64,000 bases of DNA from NCBI RefSeq assembly GCF_035582795.1, contig NC_134366.1:149095519-149159518 (forward strand), in the 5' to 3' direction. Below are positions 36,601 to 64,000 of the stretch, piece by piece. A model generated the notes under the pieces. The model saw only the letters and a list, made by a program, of their open reading frames with translations. It was not told the origin of the DNA and did not search any database. The position numbers were made by a program, and so were the translations under genes. Numbering within the stretch: position 1 is the stretch's first letter; the number at the start of each line of letters is the position of its first letter. Origin of the DNA: Mycteria americana (taxonomy: Eukaryota; Chordata; Aves; Ciconiiformes; Ciconiidae).

Positions 36601-38750
36601 ACACTTACAAAATAGTAAACATAGATCAACTGTATGTCCAACTGTAAGCATATAAAGACTTCCTTGATCAGAAGGTCAGAATCATGTTTCTCACTGAATG
36701 TTTCCAATTAGCAAATTGGATTAGCAAAGACTGCATTAGCAAAAAAAAAAAAAAGAAAAAACGGATCTAAGTGTCTACCAACATAACTAAAAAAATGAAA
36801 ATTAAAAACCAAATTGATTTGCAGTCAAAAGTCATATAACTTTCATCACAATCAGAAAGCAAAAGAAACTCCAAAATTACCAGCATAAGGCAAGAAAGTA
36901 CTAAGATTTTTAGACAACTAATAAACAAAAGAAACAGTCACAAAAAAAGAATATTTAAGTGTGTGCTTTTGGGCACATAATAGAGTCATTAATACGAAAT
37001 CTATGCAGGCATCCTTGAGCACACAAATACAACATCTCACCCTAAGGGCTGACGTATTACAAGCAGGATGGTAGAACAAAAGGAACCCTGCTATGACAGG
37101 GAGCATGGCTTTATTAACAGGAAGGGGGTGACTGTAGCCTGCGAGGAGTTACAGCTGTGGGATTTCTTTGCTTTGCCTTTAAAAAAGGTGTATGTGTCAC
37201 ATGGGGGACTCAGATTTCTGGAGGAAGTGCTGCTGCTGAGGAGGCTTCATCCCCAGCAGCACTGCCCAAAGAAAGACAAATTCCTGCTTAAGTGATATGG
37301 GATTATGCCCTGACAGCCAGGCATCAACATCATCAGGATGGCAAGTGAATCCAATCCACCTTCCCTTCAAAACATTAAAAAAATAACTATATCAGAACTG
37401 CTGAACACATGTTAAACTGCATAGCTAAGCCAAATAAATAATTTTATTAGAAATCTCAGCTGTACTTTTAAAAAACTGCAAGTTCCAAGGCAAGACTCAC
37501 GATCCATTTAGCTGAAGAATTAGCGTAACACAAAGAAGGCTTTCCTGCAACATGTAAAATACGCTTTGTTTTTTTCTTTAATGAAAATTCAATATGGTTC
37601 AGATCTGGAAAATGTCACTGGCAAGAATAAAAGTGCCAGAAAACATTATACACAATTAAAAACGTTCAATAAGAGAACATACTGTCCTGGAGGGGAAGAG
37701 GAGTGGCTAGTGTTTCCTACCCAGAGGAACAGCAGTGGCTAGCGTTTCCTGCCCAATGCTGTCTTAAATAGTAGAATTAAAAATACATGTGGGTCTCCCT
37801 GATCCTGGCAGCTAGAAAGGACTCCAGAATGGCTTCCCATTTGTTTTTAATTGCAGCATCAGCTCAAAATACTTCATTTTCTTTCCCTAACACCTGTCCA
37901 CGAATACAGCATCTTTCTCAGGTTACACTACACTTTATGCTTTCCCTCTCATGGTCCCTCTCTTCCACCCTGAACAACACAGAACCCTGGGCAAACCTGC
38001 TGCAACACAAGCAGCTTCAAGGATGCTCAGGATCCCAACAGTCTCGAAGTGGAATATTTGTATGAACTCCCACTGCTAAAAGAAGTTTTAAATATTCCTT
38101 TTGCTGATGATGCATGCGGGCTGCATAAATCTAAGGGAACATCTCACATGCACACAACTACCCATCCTCCTCATTAACTAGAGAAAAGCATTCGGTATCT
38201 CTCAAGTGGACGGGTATGGCCCTCTGCCTGACTTCCTCCCTTATGGACTTCTCCAACCAGTTTTATCCTCTTTATTTCCCACTAGCTTCTCCCCCCCGTT
38301 ATCTCTAAATCCTCGCTCCTGTCCCACAGCCGTACCCTCCCGCAGCCCCCTGCCCGCGGCACCCCAGGCAGCCAGGACAGCGGTGGGCTGGGCGCACCGC
38401 GGGGTCCGGCGCGGCGGCCCGAGCAAGGCTTCGGGGGCAAGGCGGGGAGGGAGCGGAGACGCCCCCTCGGCGGGCACCTGGCCAGGGCCTGCTCCCTCCC
38501 GCCTGGCCACCCTCTGAGGCGAGGACCACCGCCGGGGCCTACCCTAGCCCCGCTCGGCCCAGCGGTGCTCCGTGCCCCGCAGCCGCCGCGGCCCGGGGAG
38601 GCCCCGGCGCGGGCAGGAGGGCGCCGGCAGCAGCCAGGAAGAAGGAACATGAGGGAAGCGGCGGCCCCAACGCCCCCGCCGCGTTACCTCCGCGCTCTGG
38701 TGCTTGAACGTGTCTAAAAACAGCAGCTCGGTGGCGGTGTCCACCGCCAT
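14143..38750 (-). CDS. VIRMA: VIRMA (KIAA1429), virilizer-like m6A methyltransferase-associated protein, complete
   Basis: Twenty-four coding exons with GT-AG borders join in phase to 5466 nt, 1821 codons plus stop (human is about 1812). The start MAVDTATELLFLDTF and the end GRGRHVRSFTR are near-identical to VIRMA. In order: conserved Virilizer N-terminal region (1-138); an 11-proline run (139-149); a Pro/Asp/Glu-rich acidic linker (150-297); a long helical ARM-like core (about 298-1555); a C-terminal Arg-Gly-rich tail (about 1620-1821). VIRMA scaffolds the nuclear m6A writer, binding WTAP, HAKAI and ZC3H13 and directing METTL3/METTL14 to 3' UTRs and stop-codon regions. Every exon keeps frame and I see no disabling change. 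It is transcribed away from ESRP1 and towards the TRAF-finger gene. Confidence 0.97.
14330..14354 (-). repeat. Long homopolymer T tract upstream of the VIRMA exon 24 acceptor
   Basis: About 23 A on the plus strand, so T in the transcript, 30-55 nt 5' of the last acceptor. It could extend the polypyrimidine tract or bind poly-U proteins. Similar tracts lie in other VIRMA introns near 14950, 18068, 22365, 28389 and 29537. Confidence 0.8.
14762..14905 (-). CDS. VIRMA: VIRMA coding exon 23
   Basis: About residues 1722-1769 (NYSRREGARGSSWSAQSTPR; FNRGPLPPLRPLSSAG). 144 nt, donor GTACAT. Confidence 0.95.
15780..16111 (-). CDS. VIRMA: VIRMA coding exon 22, RG-rich
   Basis: About residues 1611-1722 (AKRAHVVPPPRGRGRGGFGQ; SSRGGFSGNRGGRGAFHS). 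332 nt, donor GTATGT. Confidence 0.96.
16274..16440 (-). CDS. VIRMA: VIRMA coding exon 21
   Basis: About residues 1556-1611 (VKVDLIELSEKGCSDFDLQ; SPGRTKTTKGFKLGKHKHE). 167 nt, donor GTAAGA. Confidence 0.93.
17495..17591 (-). CDS. VIRMA: VIRMA coding exon 20
   Basis: Residues 1524-1555 (TTYVLADVMDDQLKSMWFSP). 97 nt, donor ATG|GTAAAA. The frame stays open about 19 codons into the intron. Confidence 0.94.
17838..17998 (-). CDS. VIRMA: VIRMA coding exon 19
   Basis: About residues 1470-1523 (LSDQDVEPILSAPDSLQNLF). 161 nt, donor CAG|GTAAAA. Confidence 0.93.
18400..18454. repeat. Tandem duplication, period 31 bp, two copies
   Basis: CAGGAGGGAGTATAGCACTG occurs at 18400 and again at 18431. It lies in VIRMA intron 18, close to the CR1 fragment. 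Confidence 0.85.
18612..19560 (-). mobile_element. CR1 LINE, 3' portion
   Basis: On the plus strand this reads as a reverse-complement CR1: CTAGTCCAAACC-type start, then CTCTGAGCAACCTGGTCCAG, CATTGCCCCTTGTTTTATCA, CAGGCTAAACAAGCCCAGCT, TGAGGTCCCTCTGGATTGAG and finally a TGACTCCTGGATATTCCACT section. The order is that of avian CR1. It is diverged, with no open reverse-transcriptase frame. It lies in VIRMA intron 18 in the same sense as VIRMA. Ends are approximate. Confidence 0.88.
19945..20097 (-). CDS. VIRMA: VIRMA coding exon 18
   Basis: Residues 1419-1469 (GCCGDDGSLMETDGSHPGRT; KEETPENLLLDLEK). 153 nt, donor ATG|GTAAAA. Confidence 0.92.
20682..20814 (-). CDS. VIRMA: VIRMA coding exon 17
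   Basis: Residues 1374-1418 (FSKDTGELASSFLDFMRQIL). 133 nt, donor GTAAGT. Confidence 0.94.
21613..21658. repeat. (TA)n microsatellite
   Basis: About 20 uninterrupted TA units preceded by imperfect ATACAT units, in VIRMA intron 16. Likely length-polymorphic. Confidence 0.95.
22117..22334 (-). CDS. VIRMA: VIRMA coding exon 16
   Basis: About residues 1302-1373 (SELEQLSNSLPSKELMPLIC). 218 nt, donor GTATGG. Confidence 0.94.
23509..23761 (-). CDS. VIRMA: VIRMA coding exon 15
   Basis: About residues 1217-1301 (RLLALLDALASHKACKLAIL). 253 nt, donor GTATTT. Confidence 0.95.
24507..24742 (-). CDS. VIRMA: VIRMA coding exon 14
   Basis: Residues 1139-1216 (VIEPHDISVALNTRKLWSMH). 236 nt, donor GTATCG. 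Confidence 0.95.
25329..25873 (-). CDS. VIRMA: VIRMA coding exon 13
   Basis: Residues 957-1138 (GQQKDLKWNLAVIQLFSSEG to LLPLPLPMQTTQ). 545 nt, donor GTATAG. Confidence 0.96.
26010..26103 (-). CDS. VIRMA: VIRMA coding exon 12 (94 nt)
   Basis: About residues 926-957 (NIDSLMTPDGVGLPTALRVL), donor GTATGG. Confidence 0.93.
26572..26654 (-). CDS. VIRMA: VIRMA coding exon 11 (83 nt)
   Basis: Residues 898-925 (LSKWLEPLKNLRFEINCIPN), donor CAG|GTTAGT. Confidence 0.93.
28090..28244 (-). CDS. VIRMA: VIRMA coding exon 10
   Basis: About residues 846-897 (DSKSKKSVAYNYACILVLLV). 155 nt, acceptor TTGTTTCAG, donor GTACAG. Confidence 0.94.
29033..29524 (-). CDS. VIRMA: VIRMA coding exon 9
   Basis: About residues 682-845, helical core (SQKGLLFFISEYEATNLLIR; GTLHNLYLITFNPVGRSAV). 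492 nt, donor GTAATT. Confidence 0.96.
30268..30360 (+). repeat. Possible ancient amniote interspersed-repeat fragment
   Basis: The stretch beginning TGTACAGCGCCTAGCACAAC and ending in an AGTAATAACAA tail resembles an old dispersed repeat known from amniote genomes (TACAGCGCCTAGCACAATGG type). The family name is uncertain. It lies in VIRMA intron 8, antisense to the gene. Confidence 0.4.
30583..31735 (-). CDS. VIRMA: VIRMA coding exon 8 (1153 nt)
   Basis: Residues 298-681, the largest exon. It opens GDDGYEQISSDEDGIADLER and continues into the ARM-like helical core (KLTELLELYQEERGAKWVTA; LLFADHVSSSLKLNAFKALD). Donor GTACGG. Confidence 0.97.
32481..32765 (-). CDS. VIRMA: VIRMA coding exon 7, acidic tract
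   Basis: About residues 203-298. REDYFEPISPDR is followed by long Glu/Asp runs encoded by GAA/GAG/GAT repeats. Acceptor near 32766, donor GTAAGT. Confidence 0.94.
33309..33431 (-). CDS. VIRMA: VIRMA coding exon 6
   Basis: About residues 162-202, a disordered Pro/Arg/Asp linker (GEKEDQFNGSPPRPQPRGPR). 123 nt, donor GTAGAA. Confidence 0.93.
34165..34333 (-). CDS. VIRMA: VIRMA coding exon 5 with polyproline run
   Basis: Residues 106-161. It ends the Virilizer domain (GWYNCLTLAIYGSVDRVISH), then has eleven prolines, QQQ and KRNPKH. 169 nt, donor GTAAGC. Confidence 0.94.
34943..34991 (-). CDS. VIRMA: VIRMA coding exon 4 (49 nt)
   Basis: Residues 90-105, LEYDENTSIIFRPNAK. A very short exon whose phases match both neighbours. 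Donor GTAATG. Confidence 0.92.
35375..35461 (-). CDS. VIRMA: VIRMA coding exon 3
   Basis: About residues 60-89 (ETSPHTFQLDLFFNNVSKPS). 87 nt, donor GTAAGT. Confidence 0.93.
35706..35821 (-). CDS. VIRMA: VIRMA coding exon 2
   Basis: Residues 22-60, Virilizer domain (DVVRFPCVVYINEVRVIPPG). Acceptor TTTTGTAG, donor GG|GTGAGT, 116 nt. Confidence 0.93.
35822..38687 (-). other. VIRMA: VIRMA intron 1
   Basis: A 2866-bp GT-AG intron, AT-rich except at its CpG-island end. It contains a 32-bp-period tandem repeat at 37702 and no recognised coding or RNA gene. Confidence 0.75.
37702..37755. repeat. Tandem repeat, period 32 bp, two imperfect copies
   Basis: AGTGGCTAGTGTTTCCTACC at 37702 and AGTGGCTAGCGTTTCCTGCC at 37734 differ at two positions. 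Located in VIRMA intron 1. Confidence 0.85.
38688..38750 (-). CDS. VIRMA: VIRMA coding exon 1
   Basis: Residues 1-21, MAVDTATELLFLDTFKHQSAE. The start was chosen by homology and a strong context (AAGATGG). An in-frame upstream ATG at 38777 would add MPFPLGRAK. The donor is GAG|GTAACG. Confidence 0.93.
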
Positions 38751-38755
38751 CTTGG
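38744..38755 (-). promoter_or_regulatory. VIRMA: YY1-type motif overlapping the VIRMA start codon
   Basis: The minus strand reads CCAAGATGGCGG, matching the YY1 consensus (AAGATGGCGGC) with the ATG inside it. Such sites just downstream of the start are common in TATA-less genes. Binding is inferred. Confidence 0.65.
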
Positions 38756-39046
38756 CTCGGCCGAGGGGGAAGGGCATCCGGGCGGCAGGGCGAGCGCTTC
38801 CGGGCCGCCGCCGTGCCCGGGGGCGGGAGGGGCGGGGCTGCGGCGCGGGGCGGGGCGGGGCCAGGCGGGCAGCCGCCGTTGCCCCGCCCGCGCGGGACCC
38901 GCTGCCCTGAGCGCCGTGGGAGGCGGCAGAGCCGGGGCCGGCGGTCGCAGCCTGCGGCGTGGGGTGCCGGCCTCAAGCCTGCCGCCCCCGCTGCTCCCCG
39001 GCCCGGGGGAGGTGCGGGGTCACTCGCGGCGCTGCCGAGCGCGCTG

Positions 39047-39074
39047 GAGCAGAGCAGAGCAGAGCAGAGCAGAG
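39047..39074. repeat. AGAGC pentanucleotide repeat
   Basis: About five AGAGC units in the VIRMA CpG island, roughly 300 bp upstream of the ATG. It may be in upstream promoter or divergent transcript sequence. Confidence 0.85.
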
Positions 39075-39250
39075 GCCGAACAGAGGAGAGCGGGGAGGCC
39101 GAGCGGGCTTTCCCCTCAGCGACGGCTGCCCGCTGGAGGCAGCGGAGGGAGAGCTGCGGGTCGGCGGCGGGAGCGGGGTCGCTGCCGCGGCACTCGTGCC
39201 TGCAGGTTGAGCTTGTGAGCAGGGGGCGGTGCCCCTGCTCTCCAGAGACC

Positions 39251-42200
39251 GAGCTCGGTGTGCATCGCCGTGGATGTGGCCGTGCGCCACTGCAGTCTGC
39301 TCCAAGCCTTGCTTCCCCTGGGTTTCACAAGATTTAGCTCCAGCTCTACACTGACTGAATTCAGTCCTGCTTGAGAAATTTCCTTCGCGGCCTTTCCGTG
39401 TTTAACCCTTTCCAGATGTAAGAAATTGTCGCTTCTCTCAAGTACGTGTAGGACAATTCCTTGCAACCTTTCCGCAGCTTCTGATGTTCTTGTTTAGCAT
39501 CCAGTGCCCTTCTGCACCAGCAACTAAGTTGTACGTGCGTTAGAGACGCCGTGAAGCCAAAGTCAGCCGTGGCCAAGAGAGTGATGTGGAATTGATCTTA
39601 GGCAAGCAGCGCGTGGTTACACAAGTTTTGCGTCCAAGCTCTACATCTATAATAGCAAAACTGTGCCATGTGCCTTTAGAGGAAATCTAGAAAAGGATGT
39701 GTAACGTCTCTGAACTGCCGGCTGGAGCCTCAGCCACATCCCTGCACTTTCCTTAATGGTGATAATTATACCTTATCTGTGTCTTGTTTCTGGAACAGCT
39801 TCTTAATGAAATAAGCTGGTTTGTGCTCGCACCAGGAATTGGCGAGTCCTTTTTTTGTTTCGGTAGCTAAGCTTGCTGCTCTCTCAGCGCTCCAGAGTTT
39901 CACTTGCACCAGGAGTGGCAGTCCTCTAGGCTGGACTTGACATGAGAACGTTGCATCAGTTTAAACAAGGGTGTGGTTCGATATATCCATGTTCAGTGGT
40001 GAAACTAGTTCAGGAAGTTCCTGTCCTCACACTGCCTGTTGGGGAGCTGGCCCACAATGCACAGTTCCACAACCAGTTTTATTGGCACACGTGGAGAAAT
40101 GTTTTGTGGCAGTCCAGGGAGACTCATCTACTGGAATTGCTTCTGAATCCACTGAAAACATGGTACTGCCTCCTCATACTGTTTCGACAGATGTAGTTAA
40201 AATACTGCAAATCCCTTCACAGAAACATTTCAGAATTTGAGAATCAAGGGGCCTCCTTGGCCGTGCTGGCAGGTTTGCCCGCTCTCCTTCTTGCCCCAAG
40301 CTGGGACCCTCTCTTGCCCTGATGGATAAACAGATCTAAACTCCTGGAATTAAATATAAATTTTGTATGTAGAAAAACAAAACTTGAATGTATATGTATG
40401 TATTTTGCTAAAGCAGTGCAATGCCTTACAGCCGCTAGCAACACTTGCCATAGCTTATTTTGGTTATGTTTATGAGCTCTTTGTAGACTTCTGTGCAAGA
40501 GTAGCTTTGCAGATCTACTCCAAACATGGGCATTGTCACGCATGCCATTGTGCTGGAGGAACGCAGTCCCAGTCAGATGGCTTCTCTCCTGGGACTGCCT
40601 GGAACAGTATTGCAACCAGGTCAGCTAGCATGAGTAGTTTCAGTAACTAGCAGGGGAATTCCAGCCCTGCGTTTTTATCTGCAGTGACTCTCTCGCTGCT
40701 GGTAACAGCTACAGCTCTGGATGTGAGAAGAATCAGCTTTGCAGGATTAAATTCAGATGGCTCTGAATGCAATGTCATTGATTTCAGCACATGGCTAGGC
40801 TTACAAGTCAGTGGTGTTTCTTTGCTGCAAGGTAAAGCAGCAGCGTTTGAACGTCCCACCTGGTTGCACGGTTTCAGGGAACAATTTGGGTATCGGTAGA
40901 GAGATATATAGTGACTGATGAAAGTGGAAAAAACAGAATTTGGTTAGCAGCAGCAATTATCTTAGAGAGATTAAACAAAACAGTTGGTGGTAACCATTAA
41001 CACATTCCAACAAAATGATACAGCTCTGCTGATTCTCCCACTCCTGTTGTAAAAAGTTGATATTCTGAAAGAAAACAGAAGCAGTGATGGGGATGAGTGA
41101 TACAGGTGGGAGACCTGGCATGAACCAAATGTCTGTGCAGGGAAGGATAACAGAGTTGCAGGTGGTATCAGGGTGAACTGAATACCCTCCTATAGAGGAA
41201 TAAAGCAGGGTGGGAGACGCAGAACTCGCAGGAAAAACCTGGAGACAGCGAGATGTGCAAAGTCACAGGTTTGTTCAAAATAAACTGGCAGGAAGGGGGT
41301 CGATGGGTAAGAGGAGAAAGCTTCAGGAACATGGGGGAAATAAATAAGAGGGCACGTAGGTCTGTTGCTGTGGTCAGGGGGTGGTGTTACTACCAGCTCC
41401 TTGGCATAATGGAAGGTGTGAGTAGTTTCAGAAATGTCCTGAAACAGAAAGTGGCACAAAAGGACATGTGGTGGGAAACCTGAACTAATACAAAAAGGAC
41501 AGAGAAACAGTGACACTGAGATTAGCAAAGGGGCTGGAAACTAGACAGGCAGACACCAGGCGGGAAACAGAAGGAATATCAGAGGAGAGAAATACAGCAA
41601 CAAGGTGCTGGGAGGAGCCTTGAGAGGTCATCATGCCCCAAAGCGCCCTAGTACATTCCTGTAGGTAACAACACCGATGTATGTCATGTGGAAGATGACA
41701 CTTCATGCAAAGACTATGCTTAACCAGGCCAGGGATAACGAACAGCCAGGGAGAAGCAACTGGAACGGGAGTACACAAATGCCAGGAGCCCAGGCAATGC
41801 AACACAGGAACCTGAACGACTGGTGCATGTTGTCGGACCGGATACCGAAGGCATGAAAGAAAGAGGGTGGAATGGAAACTGCGACTGGAAAACAGGCATT
41901 TTAGGGAATGTGTTACCCAAGAAAGAGAAAAATAAAAGGTAATGGCACTACAGTAGCAGTTAGCAGTAAGTGGCTTCCAAAGTAAATAAATAAATAAACC
42001 ACACGTTAATCAAGAACCCAAAAGACATAATGGGAATTAAAAATACTTTTAGGGTACAGCTTAACCTATGAAAGGGGTTACTATACATAATGGCAGCCTG
42101 CTGTAGCAATAAGCTGGGGAGTCTGATGCTCCTAGATGGAAAGAGACAAGACAGGACAAGACAATAAGGCATAAGAGGGAAGAAAAAAAGAAATGCGTAA

Positions 42201-43430
42201 GCCAGAACACAACAAATCACAACTAAAGGAACACCTACCCATCCAGAAATGGCTCACAAAGACAAGGGCTGCATCTGGACAGCCAAGCAGGCATTGGGAA
42301 GGAAACCATCTAGAATGGATGATTAAGTTTCACTGAAAGAAGACCAGACAACCAAGCAAGCACCATCTATCTGGCATGAAGATTCCAAGGTGAAGTCATT
42401 TCAGAAATGTATTTCTGGACTTTTCTACTAAAGTACAAAGTTTTATTAAGAAGAAGTTGCACTAAATTAAGATCTGAAAGGGAAACTGTGCAAAGAAATT
42501 CTCTATGCCATCGAATCCCTCTGCTCCAGGCTGGGCGAAGGCCAGCGAGCAACTCCCTGTGCAAGGACCAACCCCACTCCTCAGATGCTGAGTACAGATC
42601 AGCTGCAACCACTGCTGAGGACACACACCCCAGTGCTCCGCTTCACTTATGTTTTGCTCAACACATCAGAAAGTTGGAAGACAAATGGACAAAGAAAACC
42701 AGGCACTGTGACCCTACAACAGAAGGGGCATGATTAGCTTAGGTGTTTCCTGATGCCAGATTCACATAGCCAACTTCAGCTACCACTTTTAAAAACTGGA
42801 GGAATTAATTTGCCATCTTTACCCCTCAAATTGCAGTAACTGCTATCAGTGAATGCCATTTTCAAAATCTTATACCAAAAAGGGAGAAAATTACTCCAGC
42901 CATCTTCCGTCACACAAAGGCTGTCTGTTGAAGCACAGAAACCATCAAGCAGGAATTTGGTGGCAGTCCCTGCAAGGAGAACCACGCTGCACCAAACTGC
43001 GGCGGGGCAGGACGAGGGTGCCGGGCGCTATTTGGACTAGTCGGTGGCTGACGGGATCCCCAGTGCCTGTGAAACTTGTCCTCTCCCTTCCTGCCAAACC
43101 AACGAGTGTGTACACATTCATAAAAGATGGTGCAAGCTGTGAACCTGCACTAGCACAAGAAACAGTGATGAAGAAAAGCATGATGTGTACTGTCATCTCA
43201 GTAAAAATTTAGAGAAGTAGCATCACAGTGAAGTTGGAAATACACAGCCGGGGCCTTCAAGAACTAGATGTACTACAGGATTTCCTTGGGGAAAGTTAGC
43301 GTTACTTGTTTAGCCTACCTATTCAGTTATTTGTCATGAAAAAAACAGGTTTTGAGCAAAACACATTTAACACATACATTTCACAGCGAAACAACGATGA
43401 CCAGAAGAGAGGTGGTTGTCACAAGGACCA
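39251..43430. other. Intergenic region between the VIRMA and ESRP1 promoters
   Basis: About 4.2 kb of moderate-GC DNA. It has many short open frames on both strands but none with recognisable domains or a convincing splice structure. I see no complete repeat or RNA gene. Regulatory elements shared by the two divergent genes could lie here, but none is identifiable by eye. Confidence 0.5.
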
Positions 43431-44186
43431 AAATCGCCACAGTCCATCGAGGGAAGGCTGCGACAACCAGACCAGCCAGCTCGGAACACACGAATCGACC
43501 CGCCGCGCCAGGGCGACGCAGAAGCCGCGATGCCTCCGCCTTGCGCACGGCAGCGGAAGAGGCTCCACGTCCTGAGCCCGGCTCGGCTCCCTCGGCAGGA
43601 GTTGCTCCCGGCGGCACCCGGCCCGCACACCGCCACGGTGCTCCCTGGCACCGCACGGCCCGACGGCCGCGCTCACGCCGCGGGCTCAGACCCGCCGGGG
43701 CGTCTGCGGGCGGTGCGGCCGTCTCCCCTCCCCTTCCGTCCAGGCGGAGCGGGAGGGGAGGGTGCCGGGCAGGGCGAGCCGCGCCGCGCTCCGGCGGCGG
43801 ACGGGGCTGCGGGCTGCCCGCGGACGCAGGGCCGGCCTGCCCTCCCCGCCCGCGACATGTCCCGGCAGGAGCGGGCGGCCCCGCCCGGCCCCGCCGCCCC
43901 GCCGCCCCGTCGCCCCGTCGATGAGGAGTCGCACCTTCCCGGGCAGCGCTCCCTGACGGCGGGAGGCGCAGCCCGGCAGGGCCCGGGCCGCCGTGGGTGC
44001 ACGTTAGGGCTCCCCCGGGGCGCGTGGCGGCTGCGGGCGGCTCGTCCGCCGCTGCCCCCCGCACCCCGCCCGCACCCCCGGCCCGCGCTGGGCGCCCCGC
44101 CCGCAATCACGGCCCCCCACTCCGCCAGCCGCCCCCACCCGCGCTTGCCACGTCCCTGCTCGGCGGGGCCAATGGGCGGGCGGCGC

Positions 44187-44396
44187 CAGGTGTGTGCTAC
44201 CTGCACCACGTGGGGCGGGGGTGGGCAGGTAGGGCCGCGGCCCGGCGCGGAAAAGCCCGCAGCCATTGCGCGCTTCCCAGGGCTGCAGCCGGCGTGGGAG
44301 CGGCCGCCGCCCGCCCTGGGAAACAGGGGGGGGGTGGGAAGGGGGTAGCCGTGCGCTTCCCCCGCGCCAGGTCCTCGGGGAGCGAGGCTGCAGGTG
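44187..44396. promoter_or_regulatory. ESRP1: Cluster of four ZEB/SNAI-type E2 boxes
   Basis: CAGGTG at 44187-44192, CAGGTA on the minus strand at 44198-44203, CAGGTA at 44226-44231 and CAGGTG at 44391-44396, all 160-370 bp 5' of the ESRP1 ATG. CAGGTG/A is the core bound by ZEB1/2 and SNAI1/2, which are known to repress ESRP1 in epithelial-mesenchymal transition. Occupancy here is inferred. Confidence 0.6.
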
Positions 44397-44457
44397 GGGG
44401 CACTCTCGCTCGGGTCTCGCTTGGAAGCGCCTCGGGCAGGGAAAGTTTCTGGCCTCT

Positions 44458-44540
44458 TCTCTTCCCCCTCCCCCCCCTTCGTTTCCCCCCCTTTTTCTCT
44501 CACCCCCCCCCTCCCCCCCGCCTCTTTTTATCCTTTCCAC
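44458..44540 (+). promoter_or_regulatory. ESRP1: Pyrimidine-rich tract in the ESRP1 5' leader
   Basis: About 80 nt of nearly pure C/T, including runs of 8-9 C and a TTTTTCTCTC block, ends just before the start codon. It could contain the transcription start or bind poly-C/poly-pyrimidine proteins in the leader. The function is not shown. Confidence 0.6.
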
Positions 44541-44555
44541 TGGCCCGGTGGCACC

Positions 44556-63899
<19,344 letters not shown>

Positions 63900-64000
63900 T
63901 GTCGTGGTTTAAACCCAGGCAGCAACTAAGCACCACACGGCTGCTTGCTCACCCTCCCTGCCTCGATGGGATGGGGGAGAGAATTGGAAAAAAAAAAAAG
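63900..64000 (-). mobile_element. LTR of the same type as at 848, inverted, cut by the window end
   Basis: TGTCGTGGTTTAAACCCAGG followed by GCAACTAAGCACCACACGGC is the reverse complement of the 3' end of the 848-1373 LTR. It also shares the GTGAGCAAGCAGC block, the CTCTCCC..CATCCCA block and the T run. The rest lies outside the window, so solo LTR and provirus cannot be told apart. Confidence 0.85.

Larger units (their letters stand above)
38290..39250. promoter_or_regulatory. VIRMA: CpG island over VIRMA exon 1 (promoter region)
   Basis: Dense CpG and G/C runs surround the VIRMA start codon, in sharp contrast to the AT-rich flanks. There is no TATA box upstream of exon 1 on the minus strand. 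It is a TATA-less housekeeping-type promoter; borders and transcription start are estimated. Confidence 0.8.

Noticed and set aside
38539-39337. GC-rich open frames of 120-174 codons around VIRMA exon 1
   Set aside because: Same CpG-island effect; only the 21-codon VIRMA exon is supported by homology.
43381-44503. Overlapping open frames of 190-310 codons on both strands upstream of ESRP1
   Set aside because: Pro/Arg/Ala/Gly-rich frames on both strands at once are typical of a CpG island where stop codons are rare.

Overview
This window is vertebrate nuclear DNA, almost certainly from a bird and probably a neoavian one. The signs are spliced genes with short introns, CR1 LINE fragments (18612-19560, 46196-46255), and two copies of an LTR type I recognise from avian genomes (848-1373 and 63900-64000). 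VIRMA and ESRP1 also lie head to head, as they do on human 8q22.1. No species call is possible from the sequence alone.

Layout. (1) 1490-6108, plus strand: the last four coding exons of a TRAF-type zinc-finger/coiled-coil protein resembling the C-terminal parts of the NRDP1/RNF151 RING E3 ligases. Its 5' end lies outside the window. (2) 6109-13950: AT-rich 3' UTR and intergenic DNA with no gene I can support. (3) 13974-38750, minus strand: the complete VIRMA gene (virilizer-like m6A methyltransferase subunit). I traced 24 coding exons; their phases all join, giving 1821 codons plus stop. (4) 38290-44690: two separate CpG islands, one over VIRMA exon 1 and one over the ESRP1 promoter and exon 1, with 4 kb of unassigned DNA between them. 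(5) 44556-62494, plus strand: the first 11 coding exons of ESRP1 (epithelial splicing regulatory protein 1), residues 1-484, with RRM1, RRM2 and the first part of RRM3. The gene runs off the right edge.

Both recognised genes act in RNA processing. VIRMA is the scaffold that places m6A on mRNA 3' regions. ESRP1 is an epithelial splicing switch that the EMT repressors ZEB1/SNAI turn off. The ESRP1 upstream region here carries four CAGGTG/CAGGTA E2 boxes within about 210 bp.

The most notable observations are: a U12-type (minor spliceosome) intron in ESRP1 between coding exons 4 and 5; the TRAF-zinc-finger gene next to VIRMA, which I do not recall at the human locus; a solo LTR with an intact 5-bp target duplication 116 bp upstream of a splice acceptor; the E2-box cluster; a perfect 30-bp palindrome; and a 17-bp-stem hairpin next to a tandem duplication. 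I found no new multi-gene system.
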